Source: Synergistaceae bacterium
GTDB taxonomy: Bacteria > Synergistota > Synergistia > Synergistales > Aminobacteriaceae
Assembly (NCBI GenBank): GCA_017455085.1
Contig: JAFTBT010000158.1
Coordinates: 1 to 10,128, forward strand
Reading direction: 5' to 3'
DNA length: 10,128 nucleotides
Shown: positions 6,250-10,128 of the stretch, in pieces
Layout of the letters: each line of letters opens with the position of its first letter
How positions within the stretch are numbered: position 1 is the first letter of the stretch
Translations under genes and position numbers: made by a program
The notes under the pieces: generated by a model
Database searches by the model: none
What the model was told of the DNA's origin: nothing
Seen by the model: the letters and a program-made list of their open reading frames with translations, nothing else

Positions 6250-7271
6250 TACAGTCCAAGCTCCTCTTTTACGGTCGGGTCATAGGCGATATTTCCGCCC
6301 ATTTCTTCGAGTTTTTTCTGTGAGTGCGTTGCAGAAATGAACCTGATCGTGCCTGAACTGCTCCTCATGCACAGGGAATTAGTCTCGATATGCGCACCGT
6401 GATAGTGTACTCCGCGCAGTAAATCACCGTCAGAACCTCCAGCTGCTGCGAAAAATACATTATCGCTCTTCACAAGGTCGTCAATCGTGAGAATAGTATC
6501 CTTAGTGAGTCCGCGTTCCCTTGCACGTGCTTCATCGTCCTCATTCCTGAAGTACGGCTGGCACTGCATGTTTGCTCCGAGACACTTCATAGCACACGCC
6601 GTAATCACTGCCTCCGGTGAGCCGCCTATGCCCAGCAAAATATCCGCTGTCTCATGTCCGGGAAGACTCGTCATCAATGCGCCTGCAACATCACCGTCGC
6701 CGATGAGCCTGATTCTTGCGCCGAGTGCCCTGACTTTCTGGAGAATATCGTGATTTCTTGGCCGATCCAGCATGACTACAGTGGTCTCCTCGATTTTTTT
6801 GCCCTTCGCTTTCGCAACTATCCTGACGTTGAACTCTATGGGGGCTTGAATGTCTATATATCCTGCTGCTTCCGGACCGGTAACTATTTTGTTGAGGTAG
6901 AACAGGTTATCGGGGCTGAACATTGAGCCTCTGGGTGCTGCTGCAATAACGCTGATAGCTCCATCCTGCCCCTGAGCCATTAAGCGCGTGCCGTCTATGG
7001 GGTCTACAGCTATATCTACTTCGGGGCCTGTGCCTGTGCCGACCTGTTCGCCGTTGAAGAGCATGGGGGCTTCGTCCTTTTCGCCTTCGCCGATGACGAC
7101 TACACCCTTCATCTCCACGCCGTGAAGTACGTAGCGCATAGCCTCGACTGCAGCACGGTCGACTTCGTTTTTGTCGCCGAGACCGAACCAGCGGCCGGAT
7201 GCCATGACTGCGGCTTCAGCAGAGCGGACGAGTTCCATAGCGAGATTCTTATCCTGAGCAAATAATGCCAT
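6249..7271 (-). CDS. glpX: class II fructose-1,6-bisphosphatase (GlpX)
   Basis: This 340-aa cytosolic enzyme hydrolyses fructose 1,6-bisphosphate to fructose 6-phosphate in gluconeogenesis; some GlpX proteins also use sedoheptulose 1,7-bisphosphate. Metal- and substrate-binding blocks are intact: [10 protein letters not shown] (61-70), DPIDGT (90-95), the [12 protein letters not shown] segment and the GIGGSPEAV segment. Length is normal for the family. The start is well supported by GAGGGAGGT (7280-7288), 8 nt before ATG. It heads the minus-strand block glpX-dedA-mini frames-yifB. A good -10 box lies about 60 nt upstream, just past the terminator of the PBP gene, so the block is probably its own transcription unit. 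No class I (fbp) gene is in the window. Confidence 0.95.
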   Translation of the reverse strand: MALFAQDKNLAMELVRSAEAAVMASGRWFGLGDKNEVDRAAVEAMRYVLHGVEMKGVVVIGEGEKDEAPMLFNGEQVGTGTGPEVDIAVDPIDGTRLMAQGQDGAISVIAAAPRGSMFSPDNLFYLNKIVTGPEAAGYIDIQAPIEFNVRIVAKAKGKKIEETTVVMLDRPRNHDILQKVRALGARIRLIGDGDVAGALMTSLPGHETADILLGIGGSPEAVITACAMKCLGANMQCQPYFRNEDDEARARERGLTKDTILTIDDLVKSDNVFFAAAGGSDGDLLRGVHYHGAHIETNSLCMRSSSGTIRFISATHSQKKLEEMGGNIAYDPTVKEELGL

Positions 7272-7329
7272 GAGAAATTACCTCCCTCGAAAATTTGTAT
7301 TGTCTTGTGATTTGGGAATTGATGATGTG

Positions 7330-7335
7330 ATTATA
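7330..7335 (-). promoter_or_regulatory. predicted -10 box for the glpX operon
   Basis: A perfect TATAAT is read on the minus strand at 7335-7330, placing the start near 7323 and giving a leader of about 50 nt before glpX. No good -35 box is found 16-18 nt upstream, where the T-tract of the preceding terminator lies. The A/T tract may act as an UP-like element; that part is inference. Confidence 0.5.
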
Positions 7336-7345
7336 ACCTACCAGC

Positions 7346-7377
7346 AAAAAAATATCCCCCCGTTATTTCTGGAGGGA
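7346..7377 (-). terminator. rho-independent terminator after the PBP gene
   Basis: Read on the minus strand, TCCCTCC (7377-7371) pairs with GGGGGGA (7361-7355) through seven pairs including one U-G, around a 9-nt loop, followed by TATTTTTTT (7354-7346). It lies 16 nt after the PBP stop and separates that gene from the glpX block. Confidence 0.85.
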
Positions 7378-7393
7378 CTTTGTGAGTGAGTAT

Positions 7394-9826
7394 CTACATC
7401 AGGCCGTATTCTTTGAGCAGCTGCTGGTAACGCTGTTCGACCTCGTTGAGTTTTGGCTCCTGCCTCTTCGGTGCCGGAGGGTTAGGTCTGGGAATGGCTG
7501 CCGGTGAAGTCTGGGCTGTAACCTGCTGATGAGCTGCAGCAGTAGCGTCTTCCTTAGGTGCTGAGGATCTCGAGGGCTTATCTTCACGCTCGCGGCTCTG
7601 CATGTTGGCGTAATACGTATCATCCTGCTCAACTAGGAACAGTCTCGGACCTCTTGGGTCATTATCAGCAGCCCTGTAGCTTCCTCCGTGAAGCGGGCAT
7701 GACGCAGTGGGAGCTTTGCCCTTCGGAAAGAACAACGTCACGCTCTGGCAGCCCGATCTAGCTCTGTAGCCTGAGGCTCTGCATATGGCGACTTTATCGA
7801 CCTCAACCCACTCCGGAGGATTCTCGAAATTCGCGGGAGTCTCCATGACTCCGACCGCATACTGCATGAACTTCCTCCACACAGGAGCGGCAACAGTTCC
7901 GCCGAAAGCTCTCCTGCCCATAGATTTGTGGTCATCACGTCCGACATACACAGCTGTAGTGAGTCCCGGTACTCCTCCGCAGAACCATGCATCTATGAAG
8001 TCGTTTGACGTGCCTGTTTTCCCGAAAGTGTTGATATTCTTGATGGCGGCGGGTTTACCTGTACCGGACTTCACAGCGTCTTGCAGCATTGAGCGTATCG
8101 TGTAGGCGGTCTCCGGCCTCATTGCCTGAGCTATAGCTGTACTTCTCTGCTCTATGGTGTTGCCGTCCCTGTCCTTGATCTCCCGAATCATGAGGGGAAC
8201 GATTCTTTTTCCGCCGTTGTTGAAGCAGTTGAAGGCCGTAGCCATTTCCAGCGGGGTCAAGCTCGCAGAACCGAGTGCTACAGATAAATCGTTGGGGACG
8301 TATTTGCTCTCGATGCCCATGTTGCGAGCCATCTGTACGATCGCGTCAGTGCCTATATACGCCGCTACACGAACTGCTACAGTGTTGTACGACTGCACTA
8401 AAGCTCTCTGCAGGGTAACTTCTCCGGCGTAACCATTGCTTGAGTTATGTGGAGACCAGCCTTTATTGCCTGCCCCCTTCTGCTTGAAGGTTATCGGTGC
8501 ATCAAGAAAATGGTCTGTGGGCATAACGTCCTCCTCAATAGCTGCGGCGTAGACTATGGGCTTGAAGCTCGATCCCGGCTGACGGATAGCCTGAGTCGCG
8601 CGATTGAACTTGCTTTCCTTGAAGTCCTTACCTCCGACAAGAGCAAGTACTTCGCCTGTATCTGCCTCAATGCACACCAAAGCACCCATCACGTTTTTGT
8701 TGAGGCCCTGAATAGCTTCGCGGGCTTTGTCCTGAAGATTCACGTCCAGAGTCGTGTATATCTGCATACCTCCGCTGTAAACTTCATCCTTGCCGTATTT
8801 GGGCAGTAAATCGTTGAACAGCAAATGCGACACGAAATACGGTGCTCGGTTGAACTCCTCGATTCTGTTGCCGGGCTTGTCGTTGAGGGTCAATTCTTCG
8901 GCGTATGCTGCTTGCCGTTGTTCGGGGCTGATCCATCCGAGAGTCTCCATTCGTGAAAGCACGTAGTTCTGTCTGGATTTTGCGTTGCTGATGCTGGAGA
9001 GTGGGTTATAGCGTCCGGGGTTGGCGATGAGTCCGGCGAGTACGGCTGACTCTGCAAGGTCTAGATCTCTTGCGGACTTGTTGAAGTACGTGTGTGCTGC
9101 TGTCTCCACGCCCCAAGCACCTTTGCCGAAGTTAATAGTGTTCAGGTATAACTCAAGTATCTTGTCTTTCTGGAAGAGTTTTTCAAGCCTCATAGCAATA
9201 ATAATTTCTTTGGCCTTTCTTGTGATGCTCTTTTCGTGTGAGAGAAATAGATTCCTTGCGAGCTGCTGAGTGATGGTGCTGGCTCCCTGAACTTTGCCCT
9301 TCTCGACGATGTCAGTGTACAGTGCACGAAGAATAGAGCCGATTCTGATTCCGCCGTGCTGGTAGAAAGCCGAGTCTTCTGCTGCGATGACTGCCCTCAC
9401 GAGATGGGGTGAGACCTCCGCAAGCTCAAGGGGAGTCCTGTTCTCGATGAAGAGCCGGGCGATGACTTCACCGTTTCTGTCGTAGAGTATGGACGGAAGG
9501 CTGCTCTTGGGGTTAGCGAGTTCGAGCATACTGGGGAGGTCTTCGGAAAGTTTTACGACATACCACGCGACTCCTGCACTGAGGGCACCGGTTGCCAGTA
9601 GAATCACCAACAGTATGGACATCAGCATTAATTTCAGGATAGAGACACCCTTTTTCTTTTTAGGGGCTTTAGGTTTTCGGGGCTTAGTCTGCTGAGATTT
9701 GGGGGCTGATTTTTTCTTAGGCTGAGGTCTTGGCCTCTGCTGGTTTGCAAAAAGTAAATCATCTGGGTCTATGCGGAAATTTCTGCCCTGACTGTCGAAA
9801 GGGCGACGCGAATAAATATCATCCAT
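7394..9826 (-). CDS. class A penicillin-binding protein 1A, bifunctional transglycosylase/transpeptidase
   Basis: This 810-aa enzyme polymerises lipid II glycan strands and cross-links their peptides on the outer face of the inner membrane. A Lys/Pro-rich cytosolic segment (31-60) precedes one membrane anchor (about 62-90). The GT51 transglycosylase shows EDSAFYQHGG (Glu150), GASTITQQLARN (181-192), RKAKE (203-207) and ILELYLNTINFG. The transpeptidase has SSFK (Ser419, Lys422), SYN (479-481) and KTGT (603-606). After residue 680 come three cysteines (682, 693, 710) and a Pro/Gln/Ala-rich tail ending QQLLKEYGLM. All catalytic motifs are intact. I start at ATG 9826-9824 (MDDIYSRRPF), with AAAGGGG 12 nt upstream. 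An ATG at 9901 would add 25 residues, lies upstream of the predicted promoter, and would place a second hydrophobic stretch before the normal cytosolic tail. mrcA/ponA would be the usual names. Confidence 0.93.
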   Translation of the reverse strand: MDDIYSRRPFDSQGRNFRIDPDDLLFANQQRPRPQPKKKSAPKSQQTKPRKPKAPKKKKGVSILKLMLMSILLVILLATGALSAGVAWYVVKLSEDLPSMLELANPKSSLPSILYDRNGEVIARLFIENRTPLELAEVSPHLVRAVIAAEDSAFYQHGGIRIGSILRALYTDIVEKGKVQGASTITQQLARNLFLSHEKSITRKAKEIIIAMRLEKLFQKDKILELYLNTINFGKGAWGVETAAHTYFNKSARDLDLAESAVLAGLIANPGRYNPLSSISNAKSRQNYVLSRMETLGWISPEQRQAAYAEELTLNDKPGNRIEEFNRAPYFVSHLLFNDLLPKYGKDEVYSGGMQIYTTLDVNLQDKAREAIQGLNKNVMGALVCIEADTGEVLALVGGKDFKESKFNRATQAIRQPGSSFKPIVYAAAIEEDVMPTDHFLDAPITFKQKGAGNKGWSPHNSSNGYAGEVTLQRALVQSYNTVAVRVAAYIGTDAIVQMARNMGIESKYVPNDLSVALGSASLTPLEMATAFNCFNNGGKRIVPLMIREIKDRDGNTIEQRSTAIAQAMRPETAYTIRSMLQDAVKSGTGKPAAIKNINTFGKTGTSNDFIDAWFCGGVPGLTTAVYVGRDDHKSMGRRAFGGTVAAPVWRKFMQYAVGVMETPANFENPPEWVEVDKVAICRASGYRARSGCQSVTLFFPKGKAPTASCPLHGGSYRAADNDPRGPRLFLVEQDDTYYANMQSREREDKPSRSSAPKEDATAAAHQQVTAQTSPAAIPRPNPPAPKRQEPKLNEVEQRYQQLLKEYGLM

Positions 9827-9864
9827 ATGTGAAAATTTCCCCTTTGTCAATGTGATTGGGAGAA

Positions 9865-9873
9865 ATAATATCA
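9865..9873 (-). promoter_or_regulatory. predicted extended -10 promoter of the PBP gene
   Basis: TGATATTAT on the minus strand (9873-9865) matches the extended -10 pattern TGnTATAAT with one mismatch. The start would be near 9858, leaving about 32 nt to the ATG at 9826 and including the ribosome-binding site at 9839-9845. No convincing -35 box is seen. It supports the shorter PBP start. Confidence 0.4.
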
Positions 9874-9940
9874 CAACTAGTGAAAGATTCTCAGAATACA
9901 AGTATTTTTCCGAATAATAGGCATTAGGAGGAAATGATGG

Positions 9941-10128
9941 CCTTGTCGGGAAACATCACACTCACTTACTGAGAAACATCCCCGCCGGAAAACATCACAC
10001 TCACTTACTGAGAAACATCCCCGTCGGAAAACATCATATGCACTTGCTGAGAAACATCCCCGTCGGAAAACATCATATGCACTTGCTGAGAAACATCCCC
10101 GCCGGAAAACATCATACACACTTACTGA
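9941..10128. repeat. 39-bp tandem repeat at the right edge (4 full copies plus partial copies)
   Basis: Full units of 39 bp lie at 9971-10009, 10010-10048, 10049-10087 and 10088-10126. A 30-bp degenerate copy precedes them (9941-9970), and the last two bases of the window match the start of another unit. The pattern in plus sense is GAGAAACATCCCCG, then CGGAAAACATCA, a variable part, and CACTT[AG]CT. The second and third units are identical, which points to recent duplication. Because 39 is a multiple of three, several frames stay open on both strands, so openness alone does not show coding. The stretch 9827-10128 holds only this array and the PBP promoter region. On the plus strand an AGGAGG (9926-9931) with ATG at 9937 opens only 11 codons before TGA. 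Confidence 0.9.

Noticed and set aside
9937..9972. Plus-strand 11-codon frame after AGGAGG (9926-9931), followed by more in-frame segments each closed by TGA
   Set aside because: The ribosome-binding site is good, but the frame closes at once and each 39-bp unit repeats the TGA. Reading TGA as selenocysteine would need a SECIS-like element in every unit, and there is no sign of this.
9877..10119. 80-codon minus-strand frame made of 13-residue repeats (YDVFRRGCFSASA type)
   Set aside because: It stays open because the repeat unit is a multiple of three. It has no ribosome-binding site of its own visible, runs through the predicted PBP promoter, and other frames in the same array are equally open. 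Not called as a gene without sequence beyond the edge.
9941..10128. CRISPR array
   Set aside because: The 39-bp units follow each other directly, with no unique spacers between constant repeats, and no cas genes are present.

Overview
The window reads as ordinary bacterial chromosome of a Gram-negative-type (diderm) anaerobe or facultative organism. It carries a class A penicillin-binding protein, an orphan Wzz-type polysaccharide co-polymerase, a GlpX-type fructose-1,6-bisphosphatase, a CstA transporter and a YifB/ComM ATPase. The Synergistota are one possible home; this rests on gene content and protein flavour only, and no rRNA or marker gene fixes the taxon. No tRNA, rRNA, insertion sequence, phage gene or CRISPR array was found.

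Layout. On the minus strand at the left end are a CstA-family transporter (273-1790) and, 6 nt downstream, a 71-aa heavy-metal-associated (HMA) domain protein (51-266). A few codons of a possible further gene run off the left edge. A 100-bp divergent spacer separates cstA from a plus-strand aspartate/glutamate racemase-family gene (1891-2595). An extended -10 promoter overlapping the racemase stop codon leads to the Wzz-type gene (2644-3834). That gene ends at a strong hairpin terminator, followed by a decayed second copy of the same terminator segment at the tail-to-tail junction with yifB.

The minus-strand block from 7271 down to 3978 is a tightly packed operon: glpX, dedA, two tiny reading frames, yifB. 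glpX and dedA overlap as TAATG. Between dedA and yifB lies a 59-bp tandem repeat. Each full copy is a complete 20-codon frame with its own ribosome-binding site, and each stop overlaps the next start as ATGA, ending on the yifB start. This restart ladder is the most unusual structure in the window.

Upstream of glpX are its -10 box and the terminator of the next gene up, a complete class A PBP (7394-9826, minus strand). The last 190 bp (9941-10128) are a 39-bp tandem repeat, 4 full copies plus a partial one, running to or past the right edge.

Functionally the genes cover envelope biology (PBP1A, Wzz, DedA lipid flippase, possibly the racemase), central carbon metabolism (GlpX, CstA) and DNA uptake or recombination (YifB). 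Apart from the two repeat arrays and the duplicated terminator, it is mostly housekeeping sequence.
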